From Bacillus oleivorans (GTDB lineage: Bacteria; Bacillota; Bacilli; Bacillales; JC228): 64,000 nt of DNA. The DNA lies in assembly GCF_900207585.1 (NCBI RefSeq), contig NZ_OAOP01000013.1, positions 1 through 64,000 on the forward strand. Reading direction: 5' to 3'. Below, piece by piece: positions 34,321 to 43,446 of the stretch. Under the pieces are notes generated by a model that did no database searches, was not told the origin of the DNA, and worked only from the letters and a program-made list of their open reading frames with translations. The translations under genes were made by a program, and so were the position numbers. Numbering within the stretch: the first letter of the stretch is position 1; every line of letters begins with the position of its first letter.

Positions 34321-34521
34321 GTGGGTAATGAAGTACATACTATTACAGTAGCCACTGGAAGAGTTGGACGTACCATGAGAGTAAGGTCTCCTTTTATTAT
34401 TAAGAAGACTACAACATCTCTTCCGCAAATTCCTACAGCATTGCATACAGCAGAATTATTTAAAAAGAGTGATGAAGCTGTTAATCATTTAAAATACAGA
34501 AAAATAGTAAAAGGTGTTTAA
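34321..34521 (+). CDS. spoIISB: SpoIISB-family antitoxin
   Basis: The protein has 66 residues with a GTG start behind AAAGGAAAGGAG. The C-terminal half, FIIKKTTTSLPQ... then LHTAELFKKSDEAVN, aligns with the B. subtilis SpoIISB core (FKILKKRSTTS and PHTARIFKENERLID). It is small, basic and probably disordered until it binds the toxin domain of SpoIISA. Gene order and spacing match the known toxin-antitoxin pair. The N-terminal 20 residues are specific to this protein. Confidence 0.8.
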   Translation: MGNEVHTITVATGRVGRTMRVRSPFIIKKTTTSLPQIPTALHTAELFKKSDEAVNHLKYRKIVKGV

Positions 34522-34620
34522 TTATTAGCCAGTGATTTTCCTGTCTTTTTGATTAGATAAAGTATATTTTGCCCATACAGTTAGTATTGTTTAATACTCA
34601 AAGGTATGGGAGGGAACAAC

Positions 34621-34773
34621 ATGCAATCAAAGAAAAGGAAAAGTCCATTTATTTTTGATAAGCCTTCTGGTAAATTGCCAAAATACGATAAAGATAACGA
34701 TATCCTGTTAGATTTACATACCAAAATGAAAAGACAAATCGAAAAAATACGTACTAAATTTTCTGCTCGCTAA
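34621..34773 (+). CDS. Small basic protein downstream of SpoIIS pair
   Basis: The 50-residue product starts MQSKKRKSPFIFDKPSGKLP and has many Lys and Arg. GGGAGG lies 8 bases before the ATG, and a clear terminator follows, so it is probably expressed. The segment KSPFIFDKPSGKLP faintly echoes the SPFIIKK start of the SpoIISB core. Its place matches that of spoIISC, the extra small gene of the subtilis locus, so it may be a second antitoxin. This is an inference from position. Confidence 0.6.
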   Translation: MQSKKRKSPFIFDKPSGKLPKYDKDNDILLDLHTKMKRQIEKIRTKFSAR

Positions 34774-34806
34774 TTTTTTCGATGTTGTTATCAAAAGATA
34801 TGGAAG

Positions 34807-34849
34807 TACCTACCCAATCCTTTTCGAGGGGAGGTTAGGTATTTTTTTA
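34807..34849 (+). terminator. Terminator after the SpoIIS locus
   Basis: tacctaccc and gaggttaggta pair (with a small bulge) and are followed by seven T. Confidence 0.7.
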
Positions 34850-34936
34850 TAAATAAGAAACCCCTAGTCTTGACAAGGAGTCCAATAATCTTTCAGAGTA
34901 ATATTTAAAAAACTCCCCAAAAGGCAAAAATAATAC

Positions 34937-34972
34937 AAAGACGGTACGCAAATCACTACGTACCGTCTTTTC
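34937..34972. terminator. Bidirectional terminator next to lsrB
   Basis: aaagacggtacg and cgtaccgtcttt are perfect arms around a 9-base loop, with A-rich and T-rich flanks. It ends the lsrACDB transcript from the right. Confidence 0.9.
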
Positions 34973-34985
34973 TTTGATTTAATGA

Positions 34986-36029
34986 TTAAAAATCATAGTT
35001 ATCTATATTATCCTTCGTAAAGATGACTCGCTCTGGCAGTAAGATAATCCCGCTATCGTCAGCAGTGTAATCATATCCTTGGATCGTGTTTGGCTCGATC
35101 TTAACTTTTCCGATTCCTGGGACCTCAAATTCGTCTCCGACTTTAAGGTCTTTTCCTTCTGCTGTCATTAAGTAGGCAACATAGGCTGCAAGGGCGCCTT
35201 GTTGTGTGACATCCCATAGACCGAATTGCTTAACAGTGTCTCGTTTTACATAATCTCTCATTACGTTTGGAGTAGAGAAGCCCGTAATGACAACTTCTCC
35301 ATCTTTACCAAGGTTTTCGGCTGCTTGCGCCATCGCCGGTAAGGCAGTCGCATCTGGACAAATAATGGCATCTATGTCTGGATAGGTGTTTAAAATACTT
35401 TCACCAACCGATAGAGATTTTTGCGCATCATTTTCTCCAAATTGTGTGGTGACAATTTCCCAGCCCGGATAATCAGCCGCAATCATTTCTTTTGCTTTTG
35501 TGACCCATTGGTTTTGGTCGGTAACGGTTGGACTGGAGTAGAAGAAGGCTACCTTTCCTTCATCGCCGATTTGATCAGCTGTCATTTTAATTAAGAGCTC
35601 TGCTAATTGTTCAGGTGTTCCTTGGTTAATATAGAAGGAACGGTCTTCCGGGTTTACATCTGAATCCCATGTTAAAACTTTAATTCCCTTGTCTTTCGCA
35701 CGCTGCAGAGCCTGGCTTAAACCATCGACTGAAACAGAGGATACCATGATTGCATCATAGCCTTGGTTGACAAAGTTATTAATAAACTGGACTTGACCGG
35801 CCACTGTCGCTTCAGTCGGTCCGTCATATTTTAGCTGAACCCCTAAAGAATCAGCCATTTTTTTGGCTCCTTGGCCGCCTGAAGTAAAGAATCCGACCCC
35901 CGTAAGCTTTGGAATAAAGGCAAGTTTAATGTCCTCTTTGCTTTTTTGACCGCCGCTGCTGCAAGCTGCTAACGCTAAGATTAAAACAAGCGATAATACC
36001 AATAAACCAATGACTCTTATACGTTTCAT
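34986..36029 (-). CDS. lsrB: Autoinducer-2 binding lipoprotein LsrB
   Basis: The protein has 347 residues from the ATG at 36029 (MKRIRVIG...), behind AAGGGGG; a longer reading adds 22 unlikely residues. A lipoprotein signal ends at Cys23 (ALAAC). The periplasmic-binding fold reads [21 protein letters not shown] and then [12 protein letters not shown], and keeps AI-2 contact segments such as TWDSDV and [13 protein letters not shown]. It delivers the quorum signal AI-2 to the LsrACD transporter. It is the last gene of lsrACDB. Confidence 0.92.
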   Translation of the reverse strand: MKRIRVIGLLVLSLVLILALAACSSGGQKSKEDIKLAFIPKLTGVGFFTSGGQGAKKMADSLGVQLKYDGPTEATVAGQVQFINNFVNQGYDAIMVSSVSVDGLSQALQRAKDKGIKVLTWDSDVNPEDRSFYINQGTPEQLAELLIKMTADQIGDEGKVAFFYSSPTVTDQNQWVTKAKEMIAADYPGWEIVTTQFGENDAQKSLSVGESILNTYPDIDAIICPDATALPAMAQAAENLGKDGEVVITGFSTPNVMRDYVKRDTVKQFGLWDVTQQGALAAYVAYLMTAEGKDLKVGDEFEVPGIGKVKIEPNTIQGYDYTADDSGIILLPERVIFTKDNIDNYDF

Positions 36030-36043
36030 TTTGAAGGACCCCC

Positions 36044-37036
36044 TTATTTTTTTAAAACAAGATGACGATTTTTGGAACGGAGGATCGAGTGCCAATTAGA
36101 ATCTCGCAAGCATACAGAAATAATGAGGATGGAACCGATCACGACACTGATATGCTGGCTTGATAGACCAGCCATCTGCAGACCGTATTGCATAATGCCA
36201 ATAAAAATACTTGCAATCGCAGTCCCTAACACACTTCCTTTCCCGCCAAAGATCGATGTACCTCCTAACACAACCGCAGTAATGACTGGCAAAACCGCTT
36301 CAGCTCCTAAATCTGACCGTGCAGAACTAAAGTAGGATGTAAGGATGATACCGCCAATACCACCTCCAAGACTTGATAGCATGTAGGTACTCATCAGGGT
36401 CCATTTGGTATGGACCCCGCTATACCTAGCGGCTTTTATATTAATCCCCACCAAAAACACTTGACGTCCATACCGTGTATAGTGGAGTAAACCACCGAAA
36501 AGGAAGATACATAAAATCAGGATCAATAGCGGATTCGGGATCCCTAATAATTGCCCATTCGCAATTTCGACAAATGGGTTTGGAAATCCACTAATTCCTT
36601 CATATCCGGAAGCACTAGATCCGCCCGAAATAACGAGAGCAATTCCAGAAAACAAGAACATTCCGCCTAACGTGACAACAAGGGGCTGTACATTGGTATA
36701 AGCGACTAAAAGACCATTTACGCTTCCTGCTAAAATCGCAGCCACAATCGCGATGAGAGCCGCAAACCATACCGAAAACCCATTCATCCAGAGAACGCCG
36801 CAGACAATCGAGGTCAATCCCATGATTGAACCAACAGAAACGTCAATGCCTCCTGTAATAATCACAAAAGTCATCGGAATCGCAGCTAAAGCAATATAGG
36901 CAAAGTCATTCATACTGTAAAGCAAGTTACTTATGTTCAAGAAACCAGGTGAGATGATGCCAAACAGGATGCACTCCAGCAGAATCAAACAAGCTAAAGC
37001 GGATTCCCACCTAATGAGTGGCTTTATTTTGCTCAT
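36044..37036 (-). CDS. lsrD: Autoinducer-2 ABC transporter permease LsrD
   Basis: The protein has 330 residues from ATG 37036. An in-frame GTG at 37048 sits within the GGAGGT site and is less likely. About 8-10 helices are seen, with the sugar-permease signatures [16 protein letters not shown] and [19 protein letters not shown]. It pairs with LsrC to form the channel. The gene overlaps the end of lsrC by 26 bases. Confidence 0.9.
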   Translation of the reverse strand: MSKIKPLIRWESALACLILLECILFGIISPGFLNISNLLYSMNDFAYIALAAIPMTFVIITGGIDVSVGSIMGLTSIVCGVLWMNGFSVWFAALIAIVAAILAGSVNGLLVAYTNVQPLVVTLGGMFLFSGIALVISGGSSASGYEGISGFPNPFVEIANGQLLGIPNPLLILILCIFLFGGLLHYTRYGRQVFLVGINIKAARYSGVHTKWTLMSTYMLSSLGGGIGGIILTSYFSSARSDLGAEAVLPVITAVVLGGTSIFGGKGSVLGTAIASIFIGIMQYGLQMAGLSSQHISVVIGSILIISVCLRDSNWHSILRSKNRHLVLKK

Positions 37037-38057
37037 CTGGCTTAGCACCTCCTGTTATTAAAGAAGCAGCATCATCAAGAATCTCAGTTTGACGTTTTTT
37101 AAAGCTATAGTTTTTAAGGAATCTCTGAAACTTCGAATCTCCAACCACAATCAGTAAAAGCAGGAACCCGGATATGGCATTATTCCAGTAAGCTGGTATT
37201 TTCAAATAGATGAGGGAGTTGCTGATTACGGTAAAGAACAAAGCTCCTAACCCAGCACCAATCACACTGCCGACCCCGCCTGTTAAACTGACCCCGCCCA
37301 AAACCGTTGCGGCAATTACCTGGAGCTCGAGCCCGGTTCCAGTCTGATTCGGGACAAACCCTATATTCATCACAAAGACTAAACCGGCAATCGAAGCAGA
37401 AATCCCTGAAAGGATAAATGCTAAGACGGTCACTCTTTGAACCGGAATTCCTACTAACCTAGCTCCCTCGACATTGTCACCCACCGCGTAAAAATACCGT
37501 CCAAATCTTGTGCGAGTGAGCCATATATGAGAAAGGACTAAGAGGATCAGGACGATCCAAACCGGAAAGTTCATTCCTAAAAACTTTAAACCAGATAATT
37601 GTTTATAAAAGTTTGGGATATCTTCAATCCACATTCCTTTTGTGTAAATCAGCATCGTACCTCGAATCACACCTAGCATCCCAAGTGTCATAATGATCGA
37701 AGGAATGTTGAAATAGGATACTCCCACTCCATTTAAGAAGCCGACAACTGTTCCAACTAATAGAACAATCGGGACGACAAGCCAAACATTCATGCCAGCT
37801 GTTAATAAAACCCCGCAGACCGCTGCAGAAAGACCCATCACCGATCCAACCGAAACATCAATATTAGAAGTAAATAGTACAAACGACTGGCCAATCGCCA
37901 TCACGACGAGAATGACACTGGCCTTGATTAATATGGTGATCGAATTTCCAGCAAGAAACTCCTGATTGAATGCTCCTACAAAGAGAATATAAGCGACCAT
38001 TAAAACAAGGATCGAGAGTTCTCTTGCTTTTAAAAATCGAACCAGCGCGGAAATCAT
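37011..38057 (-). CDS. lsrC: Autoinducer-2 ABC transporter permease LsrC
   Basis: The protein has 348 residues with about 9-10 membrane helices. LFTSNIDVSVGSVMGLSAAV and AATVLGGVSLTGGVGSVIGA are the ribose/AI-2 permease signatures. The hydrophilic C-terminal tail is about 45 residues. The start overlaps the lsrA stop by four bases (ATGA), implying coupling. Confidence 0.9.
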   Translation of the reverse strand: MISALVRFLKARELSILVLMVAYILFVGAFNQEFLAGNSITILIKASVILVVMAIGQSFVLFTSNIDVSVGSVMGLSAAVCGVLLTAGMNVWLVVPIVLLVGTVVGFLNGVGVSYFNIPSIIMTLGMLGVIRGTMLIYTKGMWIEDIPNFYKQLSGLKFLGMNFPVWIVLILLVLSHIWLTRTRFGRYFYAVGDNVEGARLVGIPVQRVTVLAFILSGISASIAGLVFVMNIGFVPNQTGTGLELQVIAATVLGGVSLTGGVGSVIGAGLGALFFTVISNSLIYLKIPAYWNNAISGFLLLLIVVGDSKFQRFLKNYSFKKRQTEILDDAASLITGGAKPDEQNKATH

Positions 38058-39568
38058 GTCATCACCTCTTTACTTAAACCGAATGCGAAACGTGTGATTA
38101 TGTCTGATTTGATATGTTCCTTCGCTAATGTTTGAACGACTTTTCCTTCATGCATGACCATGACACGATCACTTAAACTTTCGATTTCTTCCATGTCAGA
38201 CGATATTAAAAGAACAGCTAAGCCGTTATTTTTCAATTCCTGAATGATCCGATAAATATCTTTTCTGGCACTGGCATCGATTCCTCTTGTCGGTTCATCG
38301 AGGATAATCACCTTTGGCGCAGCAGCTAAATATTTGGATAAAACCACTTTCTGTTGATTGCCGCCAGATAAATCCTTCAGCTCTTGATCAGTACTAGTTG
38401 CTTTGACTTGTAATTCCGAAACATACTTTTTGGCAAGCTTTTTTTCGTGATGAAAGGGCAGAAAGAATTTACTGAGACGATGAAGAATGGCAGAGGATAT
38501 GTTGTTTTGAATAGAAGTCAGTGAGAAAATGCCGTTTTTATGGCGGTCCTCGGGGACATAAACGAGACCTTCGTTAATTCGCTGATGGATCGATAAATGC
38601 TCGATATTGGTCCCATGCAAGCAGATATCACCGTGATCTGTCGGGGTAAGCCCGAAAATCGCTTCAGCCAATTCAGTCCGGCCAGCACCAACAACACCTG
38701 CTATTCCCAGTATTTCTTTTGCATGAAGGGTGAAAGAAATGTCATTGAAACGCTTGCCAGAGAGGTGCTCTACTCTTAATACTTCTTCGTTTACAGCCTG
38801 ATCATCGGTTAAACCCTTCTGTTCACTTTCTTCTTTTTCTTGATGAACAACCGTATTTTCAGGCATTAAACCGACCAGTAACCGATCATACGTAAATTCG
38901 GATACATGCCCTTGTGCCGAAATAATCCCATCTCTTAATACAGATACTTTATCGGCAAGCTGAAAAATTTCTGGCAGGCGATGCGTGATATAAAAGACGC
39001 CAATTCCTTCATCCTTAAGCTGTCTGATTGTTAGAAACAAGGAGTCGATTTCAGCAAATGTAAGGGTAGAGGTAGGCTCATCTAGGATCAGAATATCGGC
39101 TTCTCTTGCAAGACCGCGAATAATCTCAATTAATTGCTGTTCAGCAATCGATAAGGTGAGTGCGGTCTGCTGCAGATTCAACTTCCACCCAAGTTTTACG
39201 AGCAGCTTTTCAACCTTTTCCTTTAAACTTGCTTTTGAACCAGGAAGACCGATTGTAATATTTTCTTCTACTGTCATATTTGGAAAAATCAGCGGCTCCT
39301 GCGGGACAAGGTACACGCCAGCCAGATGAGCTTCATGGGCAGAAGAGAAGGCACACGGCTTCCCTTTAATTTTCATTACACCTTCATCAGCCTTATATAA
39401 GCCCGTAATAATCTTCATTAAGGTAGATTTACCAGCCCCGTTTCCGCCGACAATCGCATGAACTTCACCTCGATTTAGAGATAAAGAGACACCTTTTAGT
39501 ACGGTATTTCCCGCGAAGTGCTTATACATTTGCTCTATTTGTAATAAAGGAGAAGATGGAAGACCCAT
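38054..39568 (-). CDS. lsrA: Autoinducer-2 ABC transporter ATPase LsrA
   Basis: The protein has 504 residues from ATG 39568 (MGLPSSPLLQIEQMYKHF), the normal family start; an extension of 26 residues upstream is possible but unusual. Two ABC domains are seen. The first has Walker A GGNGAGKST, LSIAEQQLIEI as signature, and LILDEPTSTL. The second has the family's degenerate GVVGAGRTE, then LSGGNQQKVVLSKYL and VIILDEPTRGID. It energises AI-2 uptake. It is first in the leftward lsrACDB operon and divergent from lsrR. Confidence 0.92.
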   Translation of the reverse strand: MGLPSSPLLQIEQMYKHFAGNTVLKGVSLSLNRGEVHAIVGGNGAGKSTLMKIITGLYKADEGVMKIKGKPCAFSSAHEAHLAGVYLVPQEPLIFPNMTVEENITIGLPGSKASLKEKVEKLLVKLGWKLNLQQTALTLSIAEQQLIEIIRGLAREADILILDEPTSTLTFAEIDSLFLTIRQLKDEGIGVFYITHRLPEIFQLADKVSVLRDGIISAQGHVSEFTYDRLLVGLMPENTVVHQEKEESEQKGLTDDQAVNEEVLRVEHLSGKRFNDISFTLHAKEILGIAGVVGAGRTELAEAIFGLTPTDHGDICLHGTNIEHLSIHQRINEGLVYVPEDRHKNGIFSLTSIQNNISSAILHRLSKFFLPFHHEKKLAKKYVSELQVKATSTDQELKDLSGGNQQKVVLSKYLAAAPKVIILDEPTRGIDASARKDIYRIIQELKNNGLAVLLISSDMEEIESLSDRVMVMHEGKVVQTLAKEHIKSDIITRFAFGLSKEVMT

Positions 39569-39824
39569 TTCATATTCACCACCATGTTCAATACTGGTAA
39601 AGCGCTTACATTTGATCAAAAATTTCATACCTCGAAAAATGTGCAATAAGGAAGAAATGCTTGTTACTTATTTACACAGTTGGTTTATCATTTATTCTTA
39701 TTATTTATTTAATTTTCAAAATTTTTAAAAATGAGTTCTTTTTGGCAATTTGCAGGGATATATTTTGGGTAAAAGCATGAACAAAAATTTACCGAGTGAA
39801 CATTTTTTGAGGAGAGTCGAGCAA

Positions 39825-40793
39825 ATGAATAGTGATATATATACAGAAAACATGCTGGTCAAAGTAGCCTGGTATTACTATAAAGAAAATTTAACGCAAA
39901 ATGAGATTGCAGACTTGTTGGATTTATCACGAACAAAGGTTGTTCGGCTTTTGGAGCGAGCCAGAATCGAAGGAATCGTTCAGTTTCATATAAAAGGGCA
40001 CAACACAAATGGTTTGTCCATTGAAAAAGATTTCAAGGAAACATTCTCTTTGCCAAACGCCTTTATCATTCCGACCCCCGTCAATAAAAGGGAATTAAGT
40101 GAGAGTTTATCCCGCGCAGCTGCGCAATACTTACAGCACAAGCTGCAGCCAAATGATCTGTTAGGGCTTGGCTGGGGGAGAGCTGTATCGAGAACGATTG
40201 ATTATCTGACACTCGAGCCCGAAAGCAAAATATCAGTCGTGACACTAACAGGTGGAGTCAATTACTATCTGCATAACCGGAGGTCACAGGATGGCGGGAT
40301 GGAGAGGTTTCATGACATTCATATCATTCCAGCCCCATTCCTCGCTTCCACAGAGGAAATGGCCGAAAGCTTCCTCTCTGAACCCTCGATTAAAGAGATT
40401 TTAGAGCTGGGATGCTTATCGAAATACATAGTGGTTGGGATTGGCGGCTTATCTCCTGATGCTACCATTATTCAAGAGGAAAAAATGACCTTAAATGAAC
40501 TTACCTTTATCAAACAGCAAAATGCAGCAGGGGACATATTAGGCCAATTTTTTGACCGCAATGGTGAAGTTCTATCCCTGCCTCACCATAAACGGCTGAT
40601 TGGCATGAATCTCAACAAACTCAAATCTCTAAACAATGTAATTGCGATTGCAGGGGGTGATCAAAAGATCGATGCAATCTATGGTGCCTTGAAGGGCGGC
40701 TATATTCACACGATGATTACGGATGAGACAACTGCTGTTTCTCTAATGAATATGGAGGTGAATTCGCAAAATGGAACACATTCTGGCATTTGA
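39825..40793 (+). CDS. lsrR: LsrR-type transcriptional regulator (SorC/DeoR sugar-binding family)
   Basis: The protein has 322 residues from ATG 39825 behind GAGGAG. A helix-turn-helix sits near residues 20-45 (LTQNEIADLLDLSRTKVVRL). The C-terminal sugar-phosphate-binding domain covers about 60-315, with LGLGWGRAVSRTIDYL, GGVNYYLH, AGDILGQFFDRNGE and AIAGGDQKIDAIYGALKGGY. In the known system LsrR represses lsr promoters until it binds phospho-AI-2. Its operators should lie in 39569-39824. It overlaps lsrK by 23 bases. Confidence 0.9.
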   Translation: MNSDIYTENMLVKVAWYYYKENLTQNEIADLLDLSRTKVVRLLERARIEGIVQFHIKGHNTNGLSIEKDFKETFSLPNAFIIPTPVNKRELSESLSRAAAQYLQHKLQPNDLLGLGWGRAVSRTIDYLTLEPESKISVVTLTGGVNYYLHNRRSQDGGMERFHDIHIIPAPFLASTEEMAESFLSEPSIKEILELGCLSKYIVVGIGGLSPDATIIQEEKMTLNELTFIKQQNAAGDILGQFFDRNGEVLSLPHHKRLIGMNLNKLKSLNNVIAIAGGDQKIDAIYGALKGGYIHTMITDETTAVSLMNMEVNSQNGTHSGI

Positions 40794-41325
40794 TGCTGGG
40801 ACAGGAAGTTTAAGAGCAGTCTTGTTTGACAAGGAAGGGAACCAAAAAGGCGTTTCTCAATATGAATGGTCGCACTTGTCTGATCAAAGATATCCAGGTT
40901 CGATGGATTTTGATTACGCTGCAAACTGGAGGCTTGTCGTCGAGTGCATCCACAACGTTCTTGATTCATCGGGAGTCGATCCGAAAGATATTATAGCGAT
41001 TAGTGCAACAAGTATGAGAGAAGGCATTGTTTTATATGATCAAAACGGTCAAGAAATTTGGGCATGTGCCAACGTAGATGCACGTGCTTCAGAGGAAGTA
41101 AAAGCTTTAAAGGAAATAGATGAAAAGCTAGAAGAAAAAATATATGCGCTTTCCGGGCAAACCTTCGCTTTAGGGGCACTGCCAAGACTGTTATGGCAGA
41201 AAAATTATCAACGAGAAATCTATGAAAAAGCAAACTCGATTTCGATGATTAATGATTGGATTCTATTTAAATTATCGGGTCAATTACAGGTAGACCCGTC
41301 AAATGGCTGCACAAACATAGCTTGA
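40771..41325 (+). pseudogene. lsrK: Truncated autoinducer-2 kinase LsrK
   Basis: It has only 184 residues where LsrK has about 500-530. It aligns with the start of E. coli LsrK: LAFDAGTGSLRAVLFD, TSMREGIVLYDQNG, IWACANVDARASEEV, and finally LSGQLQVDPSNGC. It stops there, so the second half of the FGGY kinase fold, including the ATP-binding part, is missing. The next gene starts 14 bases later with its own GGGAGGTG, so the downstream part has been deleted cleanly. No remnant of the C-terminal half is seen nearby. Confidence 0.85.
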
Positions 41326-41339
41326 AGGGAGGTGAATGA

Positions 41340-41714
41340 ATGAAGAAAGTAAATGAGAACGAATTTGAATACCGATTTGGCGATAACGGTCCCAAATATT
41401 TAACAAAAGGCCCCAATGTGGACGTCGGTGTAGTTGTCTTAAAGCCAGGTCAGGATTTTCCGAATCACTACCATACAGAATGTGAAGAAATCTTTTACAT
41501 TCTCGAAGGAGAGATTGATTTCTATATCAATTATGAAAGAGTTCCAGCGAAGCCCGGGGATATGATCCAGTGCCGGCCGCATGACTCTCATTACTTAATT
41601 AACAATTCCAATCAAAATTTTAAAGCTGTCTTCATCAAATCACCACATATCGGAAGAAATGACTCTGTCACGATTGATAAACCAGATTTAAATAAAGGAG
41701 TGAACCCATCATGA
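41340..41714 (+). CDS. Cupin-domain protein of the lsr operon
   Basis: The protein has 124 residues forming a single cupin barrel. Metal ligands are HYHTECEEIFYILEGEI (cupin motif 1) and PGDMIQCRPHDSHYL (motif 2). It stands between lsrK and lsrF, where enteric bacteria have lsrG, the phospho-AI-2 isomerase. It is not related in sequence to LsrG but may take the same step in this lineage. That is inference from gene order. It overlaps lsrF by four bases. Confidence 0.75.
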   Translation: MKKVNENEFEYRFGDNGPKYLTKGPNVDVGVVVLKPGQDFPNHYHTECEEIFYILEGEIDFYINYERVPAKPGDMIQCRPHDSHYLINNSNQNFKAVFIKSPHIGRNDSVTIDKPDLNKGVNPS

Positions 41715-42499
41715 GCTGGGGATTTAAAAACCGTTTAAACAAAATATTACCAAATGGTAGAGCGGTCATGCTCGCAATTGACCATGGATATTTTTTAGGT
41801 CCGATTACAGGACTCGAGAAGCCTGGTGAAACCGTAAAGGAGCTTCTGCCTTATACGGATTCCTTATATTTAACAAGAGGAACGCTGGCTGCCTGTATCT
41901 CAGAGGATGAAGAAAAGCCAATGGTTCTACGTGTATCTGGCGGACCCACTGTATTAAACGATTTATCAAATGAAACGATTGTGACTTCAGTAAAAGAAGC
42001 CATCAGACATAATGTAGTGGGGGTAGGGGTATCAGTATTTGTGGGATCTAAAAATGAAACGCAGACTATTACCAATTTAGCTCATGTTGTAACGGATGCC
42101 CATGATTATGGAATTCCAGTTCTAGGAATCACTGCAGTGGGTCATGAATTAGAAAAAAGAGATGCTAGATTTCTAGCTTTAGCTTCAAGAGTTGTAGCGG
42201 AAATGGGTGCTGATATTGTCAAAACGTATTACTGTGAGAATTTTGAAAAGGTAACGAGCACATGTCCAGTCCCAATCGTCATCGCAGGCGGACCAAAGTT
42301 CGATACCATCCGTCAGGCACTCGAGATTACCTATAATGCGATGAACCAGGGAGCAGCAGGGGTGGATATGGGGCGTAACATTTGGCAATCGTCTCATCCA
42401 ACTGCGATGATTAAGGCGATTCATGCGATTGTGAAGGATGGGTTTTCGGTGGATGAAGCTGTTGAATTGTATGAGGCTAGTGCGAATGTTAAGGTGTAG
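41711..42499 (+). CDS. lsrF: 3-hydroxy-5-phosphonooxypentane-2,4-dione thiolase LsrF
   Basis: The protein has 262 residues. It has the class-I aldolase (DeoC/LsrF) barrel with AIDHGYFLGP near the N-terminus, LAACISEDEEKPMVLRVSGG, the Schiff-base Lys in GADIVKTYYCENF, PIVIAGGPK, and QGAAGVDMGRNIWQS. It removes the processed phospho-AI-2 by thiolysis to dihydroxyacetone phosphate and acetyl-CoA in the known pathway. Without a working kinase in this operon it may be idle or fed by another kinase. The gene ends the operon. Confidence 0.9.
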   Translation: MSWGFKNRLNKILPNGRAVMLAIDHGYFLGPITGLEKPGETVKELLPYTDSLYLTRGTLAACISEDEEKPMVLRVSGGPTVLNDLSNETIVTSVKEAIRHNVVGVGVSVFVGSKNETQTITNLAHVVTDAHDYGIPVLGITAVGHELEKRDARFLALASRVVAEMGADIVKTYYCENFEKVTSTCPVPIVIAGGPKFDTIRQALEITYNAMNQGAAGVDMGRNIWQSSHPTAMIKAIHAIVKDGFSVDEAVELYEASANVKV

Positions 42500-42504
42500 A
42501 TTTA

Positions 42505-42534
42505 ATAGGATATATAGGATATATAGGATATATA
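42505..42534. repeat. Short tandem repeat after lsrF
   Basis: taggatatat is repeated three times back to back. It is too short and regular for a CRISPR array and has no visible function. Confidence 0.7.
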
Positions 42535-42561
42535 GTAGTACTTTATAACAATTTCAAATAT

Positions 42562-42692
42562 TTAACTGCACCTCAATTGTTATAGACAAGTCTTACAATT
42601 TGGAGGAGCAATTTTTTGGTTACATTTGCAGCACAAGAAATAAATCAGTACTGTAAACAGATACCTTGATGGAATAGAAGGATAATTACGGT
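42562..42692 (+). mobile_element. Decayed IS3-family element, left end and OrfA start
   Basis: 42562-42610 aligns with the IS end at 45-95 in the opposite orientation (aactgcacctcaattgtta against aactgcaccccaattgtta). The coding start follows in two frames: VTFAAQE then, after a shift, STVNRYLDGIEG, which matches OrfA of IS150-type elements. After about 25 codons the sequence passes straight into lipoteichoic acid synthase coding sequence. The rest of the IS is gone. Confidence 0.65.
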
Positions 42693-43401
42693 ATTTGACC
42701 AAATAAATGAAGATAAAGTAACGATTGACACGTACACAAAAGGAGATCCGTCTGTAGACACGGACTTCCAGATAGCGCGTTATAAGGACGAAGCGTTAAA
42801 AGAATTCTTTGATTATTAAAAAGAAACAGGCCTATACGACAATTCCATCATCATTATGTACGGAGACCACTACGGCATCTCTGAAAACCATAACCGCTTG
42901 ATGGAACAAGTCCTAGGCAAAGAAATCACACCATTTGATAATGCAACCTTGCAAGAGGTTCCATTGTTCATCCGAGTTCCAGGCATGGAAGGCGGCGTGA
43001 ACCACACGTATGGAGGTCAAATCGACATCCTGCCAACACTTTTGCACTTACTCGGAATTGATTCAAAAGAATACGTCCAATTCGGAACAGACTTACTATC
43101 TGAAGAGCACAACCAGCTCATCCCATTCCGTAACGGCGATTTCGTCAGCCCAACCGTAACAGAGGTAGACGGCAAATTCTACGATTCAAAAACCGACGAG
43201 ATCATCGAAGATCCTGCCAAAATCGAAGAAGCCAAACAATACCAAGAAATGGTCGAGCAAAAACTATCGATCTCTGACCAGGTCGTAAACGGAGACTTAC
43301 TCCGATTCTACACACCTGAAGATTTTACGCCGGTTGACCGGTCACAGTATGACTACAACAATCCGAATAAGGATGAAGAAGAAGTCGTAACAGAACCATA
43401 A
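42684..43401 (+). pseudogene. 3' fragment of a second lipoteichoic acid synthase gene
   Basis: From about 42720 on, the translation parallels residues 430-657 of the ltaS product (for example DHYGISENHN, PFDNATLQEVPLF, YGGQIDILPTLLHLLGI). The frame is broken by a TAA near 42817 (GATTATTAA where ltaS reads GATTACTTG). All membrane helices and the catalytic Thr region are missing. An open stretch from ATG 42856 (181 codons) remains but has no visible ribosome site. Differences from ltaS are spread evenly, so it was an old paralogue rather than a fresh duplicate. Confidence 0.85.
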
Positions 43402-43406
43402 TAAGA

Positions 43407-43446
43407 AAAGGACCGCCTTGGAAGAGATTTCGAGGTGGTTCTTTTT
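43407..43446 (+). terminator. Terminator of the truncated ltaS copy
   Basis: aaaggaccgcctt pairs with aggtggttcttttt across a 14-base loop, with a T-run. It is similar in sequence to the hairpin at 33179-33212. Confidence 0.7.

Noticed and set aside
42505-42534. CRISPR-like repeats after lsrF
   Set aside because: The three copies of taggatatat are contiguous, without spacers, and no cas genes are present.
42856-43401. The 181-codon frame as a functional small LTA protein
   Set aside because: It has no ribosome site and lacks the membrane helices and catalytic Thr; it is the rest of a broken paralogue.
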